The notes under the pieces are model-generated. The model searched no databases, was not told where the DNA came from, and was given only the letters and a program-made list of their open reading frames with translations. A DNA stretch of 64,000 nt from Rhizomys pruinosus (Eukaryota; Chordata; Mammalia; Rodentia; Spalacidae). Where the stretch lies: the NCBI GenBank assembly GCA_009823505.1, contig VZQC01007984.1, positions 1,639,230 to 1,703,229 of the forward strand, in the 5' to 3' direction. Shown in pieces: positions 1 through 12,335 of this stretch. A program made the translations under genes and the position numbers. Within the stretch, counting starts at the first letter, position 1; every line of letters starts with the position of its first letter.

Positions 1-1180
1 CCCACACAGCCCATGGGTCCCACCATCCAGCAGGGGGGGCTTGTATGTTCAATCAAGTTGATCAGATGAGTGTCCAGATTATATTGCTGTAGTTTCACCA
101 TTCACCCCAATCGCAGCCCTTACATCCGCAACGCCCGACTCCGTTCCACAGATTGTTCCTAGGCTTAGAAAATGGGCACAGGTGGATGAGAAGCAAAACA
201 GTCTACTTCTCTGAGATGTTGTTTGGACTTGGTCAATCTGGCTGTTTCCTTCATGGGCTGACAGTTGTTCAGGAATAACCTTTCAGATCCTCTACTAGAA
301 AGCACAAGCAATTAGATATATAGTGTATTAAACAGTACTAATTGTTATGGTAGGTTACTTTGTATAGACACATATGTTTGGATGGTATGTTAATCCATGA
401 ATTAATTTTTTTTCTGTTAAATATAGACAGGTCTTACTGTGGCTTATAACCATCTCCTAACCATTAGAGGATGTAAGCTTGTGGCATCAGCCATGGGTTA
501 TTCCTCTAAGGAGAGAGCTAATAGCCAATTAGATTTGGGATATAGAGGCATTTGGCTGCCTCTGCTGCACAGTATTTCCAGGCAGGTGGGGGTGTAACTG
601 GTGCTGACAGAGGAGTCTTGCTTGACTCAAGGAGACCCATATTTGCTTTATTGGTTTAGTGGCCTTTGGTAACACTCTCTGGTATTCCAGAGACCAACTG
701 TACACTTGCATGTGTGGTCTCAATACATCTTTCTCATGTTTACATCAGGTCTTTGACAGCAGGGCCTTATCACCTCTCTTCTTGCAGGTATCCCAGTTTA
801 GAGGCAAGGAGCCTTTACATTTGTGGGGGCTTGGGTCCCCTGGCCAACATCTCCTTGATAGAATGATCCATTGCTGATGTCAGAGTTCCTGTATTAATAT
901 ATTTTGCTTAAGTGCATAGCTTAAGGAGACTTTAGGATTATATTTGGTTCTGAATAGAGAATAATCCTTTTCACAATTCCTATGTCTATTAGTCAATTAA
1001 AGAATGCAGTTTTGCTGGTTTTATAAGAGATTACCTCTATAATAGTTGTCTTCAATTTACAGTTGGAGAACGGCCTCTTCATCATCATATTTCTCCTTGT
1101 TCAATGTGGGGGAGGTAAGAAAGTCTCTCGTATTCAAACCTTTGTGGCACCTAGAAGGTAAGTTTAGTTAGGACTCATTA
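1..1180 (-). mobile_element. Antisense L1-tailed repeat unit, copy 1
   Basis: The first ~300 bases match, in reverse complement, the 3'UTR of the complete L1 that ends at 53923 (shared block 'agcaaaacagtctactt' at 186). Beyond that the sequence stops resembling L1 ORF2 and instead matches three other copies in this window (4016, 5472, 12524), sharing landmarks such as 'gagagagctaatagccaat'. The window edge cuts off the poly-T end. The far boundary near 1180 is approximate. The upstream part is unassigned: either an unusually long 3'UTR or a foreign sequence carried on an L1 tail. Short minus-strand open frames in it are not convincing genes. Confidence 0.6.
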
Positions 1181-2766
1181 TAAATAGTTGTTACAAGTAG
1201 GATCCACAGAGGGGTTTGATGTTTGTAGCAATCTGAGGCTTTACTTCCTTTCAATGTTCAGATGGGCCAACCTTTCTGTTGGCACTTTCTGGTACATCCT
1301 ACTCAATGCAAAGCTGTATCCTCTCTTTAATAGGCCAGTGCAAGTCAAGGAATGACTAAGGAGACCTGGTCCATGATGAGGTCTTGGAGGACAGTGTGAA
1401 AATTCTGACACTGATGCTAAGAAATCATGTATCTTATTTACTTTTCTTGTTTCAATTAAATTTCTGATGCAAACATACAACAAACCAACAAACAAACAAC
1501 AACAACAACAAAAAACCCCAAAGCAAACAAAACCTAGCACAAGGGATGAAGGCCTAATTTTGTCTCGAAGTTTGAGGGTACAGCCCCGTGGGAGGAAGTT
1601 ACAGTGGCAGGAGAACTGAGGCAGCTGGTCACATGGCCTCCACAGCCAGGAAGTGCCCAGCTTGCTTGCTTTCTTTTGTCATAGGAACCCAGGCCACAGA
1701 ATGGTGCTGACCACATCTTGGTTGGGTCTTTCCACTTCAGTTAACATTATTTAGAAAATCTCCCATGGACATGTCTGGAGAGTTGTCTCCAAGGATCAAA
1801 TGTGAGGCATTTTGTGATAAGATGTAAGTCTCAACAAGAGGGTTCAGCTTTCTGTGTGGCGAATGGCCACAGACATAGTTCAGGAACTAGGGAAATGGGT
1901 GAGTAGGCAATCCTGTAGTCCAGTGTGTTTGCCTCTCCAACTAACAAATGATAAGATTGTGGGAGGTAGCAAAAATGATGAGTGGAGATTAGGATGAGGA
2001 GTCTATTTCTTTTTCAATGATTTATGAGCTCATTTAGGTAATAAGTGGTTGGGCTTTTTTTTTGTCAAGGGGTTTCTTTTGAAATTATATACTCTGTTCA
2101 TTAGTTCATGATTTTCATGATCAATATCTGAGAGAAATGGTTTTAAGAAGCAAAGATTGATTTTGATTTAGAGTTTGAGATTTCACTTCGTAGTTGATTG
2201 GTCCCATTTCTCTGGGCCTGTGATGAGGCAGAGATTCATGGTAAAGACATGTCAGCGTCGAACTGCTCATCTCATGATGACCAGGAAGCAGAGCCATAAG
2301 CAAAGAGCCAGGGATAAGATGCAGCCTTCAAACTTTTGTCTCAAGTGACCCGGTTCTTTCAACTGTGCCCCACCTCAGAGTTCTTAGAACCTCCTCAGAT
2401 AGGCTTTCCCACTTGGAACCCTCAACACAGAATTTGTGATAGATGTGACTTAAAGAGTCAAGCATTTATCCTGAGACTTTTGCCTTGAGCTGAGCATAGG
2501 GGATTGCCACTTACTGAGTCATAAAATATAATTGTGGGCAGAAAAATGAAATTCATATCTTTTCAAAACCTGAAAATCTTGGTGTATATTTGTAATAAAA
2601 GCAGATAGTTTTCTTGGTGTGAATGACAGATCTACATGATATGGATTTCACTTGAGATTCAATGTTACCAAAACTTTGGATGAGTATTAGGACTCTGGGG
2701 CCTGGGTTATTCTGTATTTTTCCAATATGCAAAGAAAAGCTATCTTGGTAATAATCTGTGGATCTG
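1181..2766. other. Unassigned intergenic sequence
   Basis: I recognise no gene or repeat family here, apart from a small CAA/CAAA-rich stretch near 1480-1520. Open frames are short and lack recognisable domains. Confidence 0.4.
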
Positions 2767-3180
2767 GAGGGATTTTTTTTAGAAGATGTACCACATTTTC
2801 TCTATCCACTCATCAGTTGAGGGGCCTTTGGGTTGGTTCCAGCTCCTTGCTATTGTGAAGGGAGCTGAAATAAACATGGCCATGCATGTATCTCTGAGGT
2901 GGGGTGAGACTTGAGGGTACATGCCTAGGAGTGGTATGGCTGGGTCAGGTGGCAAGTTCATTCCAAGTCTTCTAAGGGTTCTCCACACTGCTTTCCATAG
3001 AGGCTGTACGAGCTTCCATTCCCACCAGCAGTGGATGAGTGTTCCCCTTTCCCCACAACCTCTCCAGCACTTGGTATCATTTGTTTTCTTGATCCTAGCC
3101 AGTCTTATTGGAGTAAGATGATATCTTAAAGTGGTTTTGATTTGCATTTCCTTAATGATTAGTGAAATGATTAGTAAGAA
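2767..3180 (-). pseudogene. LINE-1 ORF2 C-terminal fragment, antisense
   Basis: The minus strand from 3147 to 2779 encodes about 122 residues matching the C-terminal end of the L1 ORF2 protein (the endonuclease/reverse-transcriptase polyprotein of LINE-1). The visible markers are the cysteine-rich motif reading [16 protein letters not shown], the [13 protein letters not shown] stretch that follows it, and the [12 protein letters not shown] region near the end. A complete ORF2 is about 1,280 residues, so this is a 5'-truncated relic without endonuclease or polymerase domains. A T-run at 2774-2781 marks the low-coordinate side. It cannot be functional. Confidence 0.88.
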
Positions 3181-3312
3181 TTCGTGTCAGTATTTAAAAT
3201 TGTAATTTATATTAGAAATTAATTATTTCTGTAATTCTACATACTATAAAGAAGAAATTATGCAATAATTTGTGAATAAAATCAATAAAAATATCAATAA
3301 AATTAATATTTA

Positions 3313-3452
3313 GGCCTTTAATCCTAGCACTTAGGAGGAAGAGGCAGGCGGATTTTTGTGAGTTCAAAGCCAGCCTGGTCTACAGCGTGAGTTCCAGGAC
3401 AGCTGGGGCTACAAGGAGACCTTGTCTCAAAAAGACCAAAAAAAAAAATTAA
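3313..3452 (+). mobile_element. B1 SINE
   Basis: The 7SL-derived B1 body is recognised by 'cctttaatcctagcactta', 'gaggcaggcggat', 'cagcctggtctacag' and 'gagttccaggacagctgg', followed by an A-rich tail with the '...tctcaaaaagacc' ending. It lacks the first bases of the head. It is non-autonomous and was mobilised by L1. Confidence 0.9.
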
Positions 3453-4015
3453 TAAAGTGAAATGGATGATGTTAAAAATCATTTAAAATATTTTTAGCAA
3501 AAGCCATTTTTGAGGATTTCATTAATGTGTACAATAAAATAAGATCATATTGAACCCCTTCAGTTGTCCCCAGATCATCACCAATTCAACCCCTTCCAAG
3601 TGTTGTTCTATTTTAATTTTGTTTCAAATAACCCACAAAATGTTTTTGAATATAAGGCTTTCCAGTGGACCATAAGAAACTTCTCAGCGGCCACAGTCTG
3701 AAAGGAAAATGGCTTTCCTTCACCCAGCAGCTATGATCTACCAATAGTTTTTCAGTCAGAGATGCAGCCTTCGGAACTCTTCCTCCATAAAAGCAAAGAT
3801 ATTGTTCTGCCTGATCTGGTATATGTCATGGGCAGGTTGGTAGCCACAGCCACTGTGAGTTCATAGATTTAAAAGCCACATCATATCTAGAAGACAGGTT
3901 TCACAGCAAGCTTACTGATCTTGTATTTTACATTATTTTACTTCCTACTTTCAATATTTCTAATAACATTTTTTACTTAGAATAAACATATGTTGTGCTA
4001 AAATATTTATTTTTT
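3453..4015. other. AT-rich unassigned sequence
   Basis: Nothing recognisable is seen between the B1 tail and the next L1-tailed unit. Composition is AT-rich with several homopolymer runs. Confidence 0.4.
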
Positions 4016-5045
4016 TAGCTAACTCAATTTTTTTTATTTTTATTTTATTGATTTTTTTCTTTGTATTCTTTTTTTTAATTTTTTTTTATTTTTAAGGGAT
4101 TCTACAATATAATGACACAGTTGTTTGCAGATTACATTGATGTTACTCAGTATGTCATACAATTAGGTAATTGGTGCATTTTGCAAGTATCTATGTCCAA
4201 ATTTTGAACAACCCAAGGTTCCCATAGTCCAGTTGGAGAAGCTTGTATGCACAGGCATGTTGATCAATCAGGAGTCCAGACTATATTCTTGTAGTCTCAT
4301 GATTCACCCCTATCTCTCCACAGCCCTTACAATCTACCATGCCTCCTCTTCTGCAGTTTGTTCCCTGGGCTTTGGGAAAGGGGCACAAGTGGGTGAGAAG
4401 AAAACAGTCTAATTTCTTTGGAGTTGTCATTTTGGACTCCAGTCTGTTCAGTTTGTTTCCCTTCACGGATTGACAGCTTTCCCAGTGATACCCTTTTTAG
4501 TCATACTAACAAAGCTCAAGCTATTGGATGTACAGGCATTTAGAAGTACCATTTTTTATGTCAAGCAAGCTGTGAGCATAGACACAGATGTTGGATGGAT
4601 GGTTAATCCACAAACTTGGTTTCTTATAATAGGTACAAGTCTTACTGTGGCTTATAACATCTGCCTAACCATCTAGAGGATGGCTAAGCTTGTGGCATCA
4701 CGCTGTGAGTTATCCTCCAAGGAGAGAGCTAATAGCCAATAGATTTGGGATATATAATAGACACTTGCCCTCTGCTGCACAGTATCTCCAGGCAGTTGAG
4801 GGTGTAGCTGTAGTGACAGAGGAGTCTTGCTTGTCCAAGGAGACCAATATTTTGCTTGTGTTTAGTGGCCTTTGGTTAGCTCTCTGATTCCAGACGCCAT
4901 TGTAACTGCAAGTGACGTCTCATAACATTTTTCAGCTCACACCAGGTCTTCAACAAAGGGACTTACTCCTTTCTCCTTGCATATATCCCCACTTATAGGC
5001 AAATAGGCCTATAATTTGGGGGGTGGGTGTGGATTCCCAACGGGG
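4016..5045 (-). mobile_element. Antisense L1-tailed repeat unit, copy 2
   Basis: T-rich runs at 4030-4095 represent the reversed poly-A tail. They are followed by the reversed L1 3'UTR ('ttgatcaatcaggagtcca', 'gagaagaaaacagtctaat') and then the same non-ORF2 sequence as copies 1, 3 and 4. Similarity decays after about 4990, and from about 5046 to the gap mark the text no longer aligns to the sister copies. Confidence 0.6.
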
Positions 5046-5471
5046 AGGAAAAAGCCAAGAACCAAATGCTCCGCGATGCAGAAAAATAGTTAAACAATTG
5101 CTGATGGGTCAGAGGCTGGTATGCCTGTAGTGAGAGTAGAAATTTATAGATGCGGTGTAAGTTCACGTGCAACTGTAATAAACCCTTTACTATTGAATTT
5201 GACTCTAGATGTACGGGAAATACAATATTCGTTAATGAAAGCGAGGTGGTACCTATGGGCGGGCTAATGCAATGGGAGAGTGTACAGGATTCGAATTACT
5301 ATGGATATCTGTTCATAGAAATGTAACTACTAGAAGAGAGAAGGTGGGAGGAGAAAGCAAAAGGGTTGTCTATAGTAAAATTCACTTTTAATGGGAGGAA
5401 GTGGGTTATTATAAAGAAGATATAAATAGGGACCATCAGGGGAAAAGAAGAAAGGAAATCAGGGGGAGAGN
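5046..5471. other. Low-confidence contig end and gap mark
   Basis: The sequence just before the 'n' at 5471 matches no sister copy of the surrounding repeat. It is rich in scattered CpGs, unlike its neighbours. Immediately after the 'n' the same repeat family restarts part-way through. This looks like an unreliable contig end at an assembly join. Confidence 0.55.
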
Positions 5472-6385
5472 TTGTAGTTTCACCATTCACTGCAACCGCA
5501 GCCTTTACATTCTACCATGGCCCCTCTTCCACAGATTGTGCCCTAGGCTTAGAAAAGTGTCACAGGTGGATGAGAAGCAAAACAGTCTACTTTCTCTGGA
5601 GATGTCATTTTGCACTCTGATCAGTTCTGGCTGTTTCCTTTCATGGGCTGACAGTTTGTCCAGTAATACCATTTCAGTCCTGCTAATGAAGCACAAGCAA
5701 TTAGATATATAGGCAGTTAAACAGTACTATTTATTATGGTAGGTTACTTTGGTATAGACACGCATGTTTGGATGCTAAGGTAATCCGTGAATTATGTTTT
5801 TTTTCTGTAAAAAATGACAAGGTCTTACTGTGGCTTATAACATCTTCTAACCTTTAGAGGATGTAAGCTTGTGCCATCAGCCATGAATTATTGCTCCAAG
5901 GAGAGAGCTAATAGCCAATTATATTTGGGATGTACATACATATGGCTGCCACTGCTGCACAGTATTTCCAGTCAGGTTAGGTGTAGCCAATGCTGACAGA
6001 GGAGTCTTGCTTGACTCAAGGAGACCAATATTTGCTTTATTTGTTTAGTGGCCTTTGGTAACACTCTCTGGTATTCTGGAGACCAATACATCTTTCCCAT
6101 GCTTACATCAGATCTTTGACAGCAGGGCCTTACCGCCTCTCTTCTTGCAGGCCTCCCAGTTAGAGGCAAGAAGCCTTTCCCTTTGGAGGGGGGGGGGCTT
6201 GGATCCCCTGGCCAACATCTCCTTGGCAGAATAAACCATTGCTAATATCAGAGCTCTCCTGTATTAATATATTTTGCTTAAATGCACAGCTTAAAGAGAC
6301 TTTGGTATTATATTTGGTTTTGACTAGAGAATAATCCTTTTCACAGTTCCTATGTCTATTAGTCAATTAAAGAAAGCAGTCCCAC
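5472..6385 (-). mobile_element. Antisense L1-tailed repeat unit, copy 3
   Basis: It begins directly after the gap mark, inside the reversed L1 3'UTR ('agcaaaacagtctactttc' at 5577), and follows copies 1 and 4 closely through 'tgtctattagtcaattaaag', where it breaks off near 6375. The 3' tail end is missing because of the gap. Confidence 0.65.
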
Positions 6386-6462
6386 CTTAATATTACCTTT
6401 GGTAGTTAGGATTTCAAAATGTGAATTTTGGGGAGATACAAGCATTGAAATTATAGATTATG

Positions 6463-6722
6463 GAGTTATTTCACAGTGCGATGTTGACATAGAATGTAAG
6501 TGTTCTAGTGAACAACATTCCCCATAAGTCTCCATGTGGATGGGTCATGTTGAATGATTCGCCAAGAGAAATGATTTGCAACAAGGAGAACAGAGTTATT
6601 TCACAGTGCGATGTTGACATAGAAGGTAAGTGTTCTAGTGAACAACATTCCCCATAAGTCTCCATGTGGATGGGTCATGTTGAATGATTCGCCAAGAGAA
6701 ATGGTTTGCAACAAGGAGAACA
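6463..6722. repeat. Tandem duplication, two 130-bp units
   Basis: Units 6463-6592 and 6593-6722 are head to tail and differ at two positions that I can see (aatg/aagg and atga/atgg contexts). The unit contains 'ttgaatgattcgccaagag' and appears nowhere else in the window. Confidence 0.93.
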
Positions 6723-7434
6723 GGTCAAGGCAAAAACGAATTGCCCCTTTTCACTGATAATGACTTGGCTACGGTTATCATATAATATATACAGTGAGAA
6801 CTACAGGTAATGATGTCCCAGGAAACCTCTTTTCTTGCTTATTTAAAATCACAAATCATCATGACTCCATTTTCTGCCTCATGACTTCTGATACATACTC
6901 ATGTTGAAATTCACAATCTTTCTGTTATGAAATAGGGAGTGAAAATAAATCTGGGGGAATTTAGTAACTGCTTGTTTCACCAAGAAAAAGAGTGTGTTTT
7001 TGAGTCTCAACTTAAAAATGAGATTGCAAAGGAATAAAAGGGTATGTATCCAGCCTACCACTGAGGTATGAGGTATGAGCTTATGAGGTACAACATGGCT
7101 CATTCCTAGTAATTTTTCCATTTCCTCACTTCCATGATGAGATCCTCACTTCTCCTCCTCAGAGTACAAAATGTAGGGCATTGTCATGACAAAGATTCTA
7201 TTTAAACATCATAGAATTTCTTGAGAGTTTGGTGCTTTGAACTCTGGCCTGATTTTGGGTTCTCCATGTGCAAAGTCTTCCACAGGCTAGGAAATAGTCT
7301 GTCTTTGCTTTATGTCCTTTGTAGATTAGAAAGGATGGGATCTAATGGATGATAAATGAAATGAGATAAGCTTGGGCTTGTAGAAGAATATAATACTAAC
7401 TATAAGGTCAGAGTTCTATGGTGAGATGTGTGCA

Positions 7435-7438
<4 letters not shown>
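6723..7438. other. Unassigned intergenic sequence
   Basis: No gene or repeat family is recognised between the tandem duplication and the CA microsatellite. Confidence 0.4.

Positions 7439-7473
<35 letters not shown>
7439..7473. repeat. (CA)n microsatellite
   Basis: An uninterrupted CA dinucleotide run of about 17 units. Confidence 0.97.
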
Positions 7474-7475
<2 letters not shown>

Positions 7476-7697
7476 CCTGTACTATGTGTGCTCAATGTTG
7501 AAAACTTTTCTATCTTCACAGCTTTGCCATATTGGTGAGAGGTCTTTAAATCATAATTCCCATAATTTGTTGTATGTACATCTTCCTTGATAGAAATGAC
7601 AGTAACAGAATTTTTAGATCCTAATTTGTCTCACAGGAAGAAAGTATGAACAAAGATCTGTTCAGTGAAATTTCACATTCATTAATTTCTGATTTTA

Positions 7698-7850
7698 TTG
7701 AATTATTGTGTGCATGTGTGTGTCTGTGTGTGGGGTTGCAGGTTAGAGGACAACTTTTGGGAGTTAGTTTTTTCCTTCCACTGGTGTTTCTGGAGACGGC
7801 TCAGGTTTGCAGAACAAATATGTTTACCACTGAGCCATCTAGAAGATTAT
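7698..7850 (-). mobile_element. B3A-type (B2 superfamily) SINE, antisense
   Basis: The GT-rich tail side is followed by 'ggttagaggacaacttttgg' and ends at 'ccactgagccatct', the reversed tRNA-like head. The body matches the B3A-like type ('gacaacttgtgggagtcag' family) rather than classical B2. Strongly diverged. Confidence 0.7.
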
Positions 7851-7869
7851 ATTTATGATTTTACAAGAA

Positions 7870-8090
7870 ACATAGGGGCTAGAGAGATGGCTCAGCTGCT
7901 AAGAATGTATACTTCTCCTGCAGAGGACCCAGTTTGGTGCCCAGAACCAAAATTGTTTGTCTCACAGGTGTCCTTATCTCCAGCTCCATGGGGTCCAAAA
8001 CCTTCTTCTGGCCCCTGTGGCCACCACCACACAGGTACATGTACATGCAATATGCATATAATTCAAATAAAAATATTTAAAAATGAAATT
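7870..8090 (+). mobile_element. Old B2/B3-type SINE
   Basis: The head 'ggctagagagatggctcag' carries the tRNA-derived region and is followed by 'gcagaggacccag'. The middle is diverged, and the 3' end reads into an A/T-rich tail near 8085. No clear target-site duplication. Confidence 0.75.
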
Positions 8091-8384
8091 TAGAAATAAA
8101 TGGAAAGAAATATCAACAAACTCAGTACTAACACAAAGCAATTCTTATGCTAATTCATAATTTTCTACAAATTAAAATACTAAAAGGATTTGGTTGGTGG
8201 AGGGAAATACTGCAAGCCAGTATTTGTGTCCTTCGTAGAGGAGAAAGGATGAGAACTAGTACTCATATGGAAAAACACATTAGTGGCGCTAGGGAGGTGA
8301 ATGATTATTAATGAGGCTGATACTCAATACAGATGTGTGCTGCACCGATGTGAAAGACCAGCTAGTGCTTGAACATCTACACTT

Positions 8385-8545
8385 TCACTCTGGAATTATA
8401 TCACCTAGATCACGCCCTGGCTTTGTCACTTAATGGCTCTGGCATGCTAGAGAAATCATATGCTATTTCCAGGCTTGGTCTTTCTTTTTCATCTGCTTGT
8501 TACAGTAGTGCTCCTCTGAAGCCATGTGGTGATTAAACAGATAGA
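8385..8545 (+). mobile_element. MIR SINE remnant
   Basis: The order 'cactctggaat', 'cctggctttgtcacttaat', 'ggcatgctagagaaatcat' and 'tcatctgcttgttacagta' follows the ancient mammalian MIR core and is heavily diverged. Called from the ordered motif similarity only. Confidence 0.55.
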
Positions 8546-9009
8546 TGCACGTAAATTGCTGGAGCGGCTTGAGTTAGAGCACTGCTGTCTCTGTCTCCAT
8601 TGGCAACAACACAATAGAAGAGAAAGTCCAGGACCATACCCAGTACACATGGGGCTTCTGTATGCAGTGCAGGTGTATTGGAAAACACCAAGGACTGTGT
8701 TAGTCCAGAAATGGTGTTCAGAAAACTGGACATTTGGGGAAAATTATAGAAATTTCTTGAAGCCATAAAAAAATGCCAGTTGGCTGATTATTTAAAATGT
8801 ATAAAGGTAAGACATACAGTTTCTCACAAAGTTAAATATAAACTTAAGATTAAACAACCAAAATCCTGCATATTTACCAGAGATGTCTAAAATACATGTC
8901 AACACAGTTCTTCTACATAAACACTCACAGAAGCTTTATGACAGCCCCAAAAAGAAGTACCATGCATGCCTAACTACAATGGAATTGACAGCATGTTTAT
9001 TTGTAAAAT

Positions 9010-9175
9010 GTACATTTATTTATTTGCATGTAGGTGGAAGAGGTGTGTGCAGAGGACAGGTTTTGTCTTGAGAGTTGATTCTCTCCTCACACCATTTGGG
9101 TCCTGGGGATCAGACTCAGGTCAGAAGGCTTGGTGGCAAGCCCCTTTACCTGCTGAACCTTCTCACTGGCCCATT
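9010..9175 (-). mobile_element. B3A-type SINE, antisense
   Basis: An ATTT-rich reversed tail is followed by 'cagaggacaggttttgtctt', 'cttggtggcaagcccctt' and 'tacctgctgaaccttctcac', the reversed head. Confidence 0.8.
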
Positions 9176-9189
9176 GTGAAACATGCTTT

Positions 9190-9408
9190 TAAAAAATATT
9201 TTATTTATTATTTTTATTTTATGTTTATGAGTGTGTGTAAGTGCACCTTTGTTGCGTAATGTCCATAGAAGTCAGAAGAGGGCATTGGATCCTCTGGAAC
9301 TGGAGTTATGGAAGATTGTTAGCTACCATTTGGGTGCTGGGAATCAAACTGGTCCTCTGCAAGAGCAGCCAGTGCTCTTAACCATTGAGACATCTCTCCA
9401 GTACCCAT
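9190..9408 (-). mobile_element. B2 SINE, antisense
   Basis: The reversed A/T-rich tail at 9190-9230 is followed by 'ctctggaactggagtta', 'gctgggaatcaaact', 'gagcagccagtgctctta' and 'agacatctctccag', the reversed tRNA-like head. It has a single 'ctggaactggagtt' unit, so it belongs to the version without the internal 17-bp duplication. Confidence 0.9.
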
Positions 9409-10637
9409 TGTAATATATTCTTTTAATAACTAAACACTAACAAGAATGAACTGTATAGAGCACTAGACAGGATGAATGAATTGAAAAAAGCATTATGGTA
9501 AGTGAAATAAGCCAGACATATTAAATGATTCCCTGTAAAATCCCTTCATAATCCTCAGGTGATAAGTAGCATTGCCTTGTCTTGGATCCTCAGTGCTGCC
9601 AAAAGGCCAGTATAAGAATTTATATTTGCACTGTAGACTCTGCTAAAATATGGCTTAAAGTGATATTGATTGCACTTGCAAGGGGATAATGTTCTTGTGG
9701 AGTTTGTCAAATTTGAGTAATAGATGCCTTTTTAGGGCAATGAATTTACACAAACTTAGAGGACATTAGGGTGTGGCTGGTTTTTAAGCTCTCTTTGACC
9801 ATCTTCTAGTTTTTACTTCTGGTTTTTATTTACGTCTAGGAGAATTATGAATAACACCCACTATTCTTAAACTCTTTAATGTCATGTCTTAAATCCCAGT
9901 GTTTGCTGCCGAAGACAAAATATGGACAATTAGATGGAAATAATAGAATGCACTGTGTTTATTAAATGTTAAAATGTAAACAATTCTATATAACTCCGAT
10001 ATAGAGGGAAAAAGGGCATGTATCTCATAAGATGTGCCTTTGTTATTGTAGCATATGTTGGATTTAGCTAATGATTTGCCTGTTTTGAAACAAAGTCAAT
10101 TATGCCATGTATGTACAGTTTATATTGTATATTTAAAGTTAATGCTAATAACCTATGTAAATTTAAGTGACTTGCGGCCTATAATACAATCTGCTACTTT
10201 ACTAATTCATAACTTCAGAATGAAAGTTTCTTATTGCAGAGGAACCAACTGTCTTGTCCTCACAACCTAGTAACTTTCTCTAATCTCATGTTCACTGAAA
10301 TTTTGTTTTGTTTTGTTTTTCCAGATTGGTAATATTTAAACCAGAAAGTACTTAAAGCTTTATTAAAAATTTTAAGTCAGAGGATAAAAAAATAAAAAAA
10401 AAATAAATGATTCCATGTATAGGAAAATCTAAATAGGACAGTAGTTTGTCTGGAGCCAGAGATGGGAAAAGAAAGTTAAATGTAAAACATATTAGGTCAC
10501 ATGCTAGTGGAGTGGAAAGGTTTCATAGTACAGTGTGGTTGTGATTAGCTAACAGTATGCTTTTGTTAAAACCCCAAATAATAATAATACAGTTTCACAT
10601 TTAAAGAGATAGACTTTACTGTGTGAAAAGTTGTATC
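9409..10637. other. Unassigned intergenic sequence
   Basis: No gene or confident repeat is seen. There is a TTTTG repeat near 10302-10318 and A-rich runs near 10385-10405. Composition is AT-rich. Confidence 0.4.
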
Positions 10638-10860
10638 ATGGGGCTGGAGAGATGGCTCAGTGGTTAAAAGGACTGACTGCTCTTGCAGAGGACCTGGGTT
10701 TGATTCCCAGCACCCACATGGTGGCTAAGAACCATCTTTAACTCCAGTTCCAGGGGAATCTGACACCCTTTTCTGACGTCTGCAGCATTGCATGATATGG
10801 GTGCACCAACCTACATGTAGACATTATACTCATACACATAAAGAATGATAAATTATAAGA
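10638..10860 (+). mobile_element. B2 SINE
   Basis: Clear head 'ggggctggagagatggctca' at 10640, then 'ctcttgcagaggacctggg', 'cccagcacccacatggtgg' and 'actccagttccagggg'. The tail is A/T-rich. No internal duplication. Confidence 0.93.
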
Positions 10861-11244
10861 TTTGTTATATTTTAAAAATTAAAGCAAAAAGATGAGGCAA
10901 TTTTAAAGTGTTTTACTGATGTTCTTTTGTATTCCTCTTACCCAAAGACTGCTTATGTGTTTTGTCCTGGAATGTGATCTCTTTTCTTGACAGACAAAAT
11001 GACATTAAAAAAAAAAAAAAACAACAAAAAACTAGAAGCTTCCACTTTTTCTCTTATGAGACAGTTGATTCTGGGAACCTAGTCATTAAGAAGATCACAT
11101 GGATGGATAGAATCAACTGTCAGAAGGGTGAGCATAGAAGCTTTTGAAATGACTCAAATTCTGATGCTAATTTCAATAATGGGAGAACCACTTACACCAA
11201 ACCAGTGTCTTAGGCCATGGGAGATAATAAAATAATCGGCTGTT

Positions 11245-11600
11245 ACAGCTTTAAGTTAATGTGTGTGATAGATAATCTTCATTCTAAATTGGCTGGAATC
11301 ACAAACACTAGGAAACACACCTCTGGGCATGTTTGTTAGGGTCTAGGTGGTACCATGCCATGGACTGAGGTCTTGGATAGAATGAAAATGAAAAAGAAGA
11401 CAGCCAGTGGAACACAGTGTATCCTGTGATGTTTCTCTTCTTTGGGGAGGTGAGAGGGCTGCACAGGTAAGAGCCACTTTGCCATCTCCTTTCCTCACAG
11501 TGATGGACTACATCTTAAACCCCAAGCTCAAATTAGCCCTCTTCTCTTAAGTTGCTTCTGGTCAGATATTTGGTCACAGAAATGATAGAAGTAACTCATT
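11245..11600 (+). mobile_element. Non-autonomous hAT-Charlie-like DNA transposon remnant
   Basis: Ordered motifs 'tgtgatagataatcttcat', 'ctctgggcatgtttgttag', 'ggtaccatgccatgg', 'cacagtgatggactacatct' and 'agttgcttctggtca' resemble rodent non-autonomous hAT elements of the URR1/RMER30 kind. There is no transposase frame. The family name comes from recalled similarity and should be confirmed against a repeat library. Confidence 0.45.
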
Positions 11601-11959
11601 TACTATGTTTGGGGTAATTTGTCATGTAGCATCTGATGTGGTAACAAAGATCTGGAAGAAGATATTAAGGTAATTTATAAGTATAGGCTTTCTTTATGTA
11701 AGGAACACATGTATAAGCTATGGGAGAAAGTATTGCAGTACACATTTGCAAAAATATAAAATATAAGTATTTCTGTAGCGAAAAGTAACAATTTATTCTT
11801 GTTGAATGTGCAAATTAGCTTGAATTTTTGGAAGATAATTTAATTTTAATTGTCATAATTTAAATGCAAAACAATGTATATTAGGGAAATAGTTTCAGGA
11901 AAGTTTTATTTTTTAAGCAGTCCTACTGTATGGATCAAGATTGGTGTTGCTCATCATAC

Positions 11960-12335
11960 CGGAGAAGACATTCTCGCTGGGTTTTTAAGCTTGGGTTATT
12001 TCATGTAACACAATTTCCAGTGTCATTCATTTTCCTGCAATGGCATAATTTCATTCTTCTTTATGAATGAATGGACCTCTATTGTGCATATGTGCAAAAT
12101 TATCTTTACCCATTCATTTGCTGGTGGGTTTCTAAACTGGTTCCATATTGGCTGTTGTGAGTAGTACTGTAATAAGGCTGGCTGTGCAAATATCTTTGTG
12201 GTATATACTGGCTTAGAATACTTCTGGTATATACCAGGAGTGGTATAGATGAATCATGTGGTAGTTCAATTTTTAGTCTTTTAAGAAAACTCCAGGCTGA
12301 TTTTAGGCAGCTCACATTCTCACCAAAAGAGTATT
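11960..12335 (-). mobile_element. Old LINE-1 ORF2 fragment, antisense
   Basis: Reversed L1 ORF2 C-terminal landmarks are visible: 'cccattcatttgctggtggg', 'ggttccatattggctgttgt', 'aataccaggagtggtata' -like text and 'cacattctcaccaaa'. It is much more diverged than the fragment at 2767 and has no useful open frame. Confidence 0.75.
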
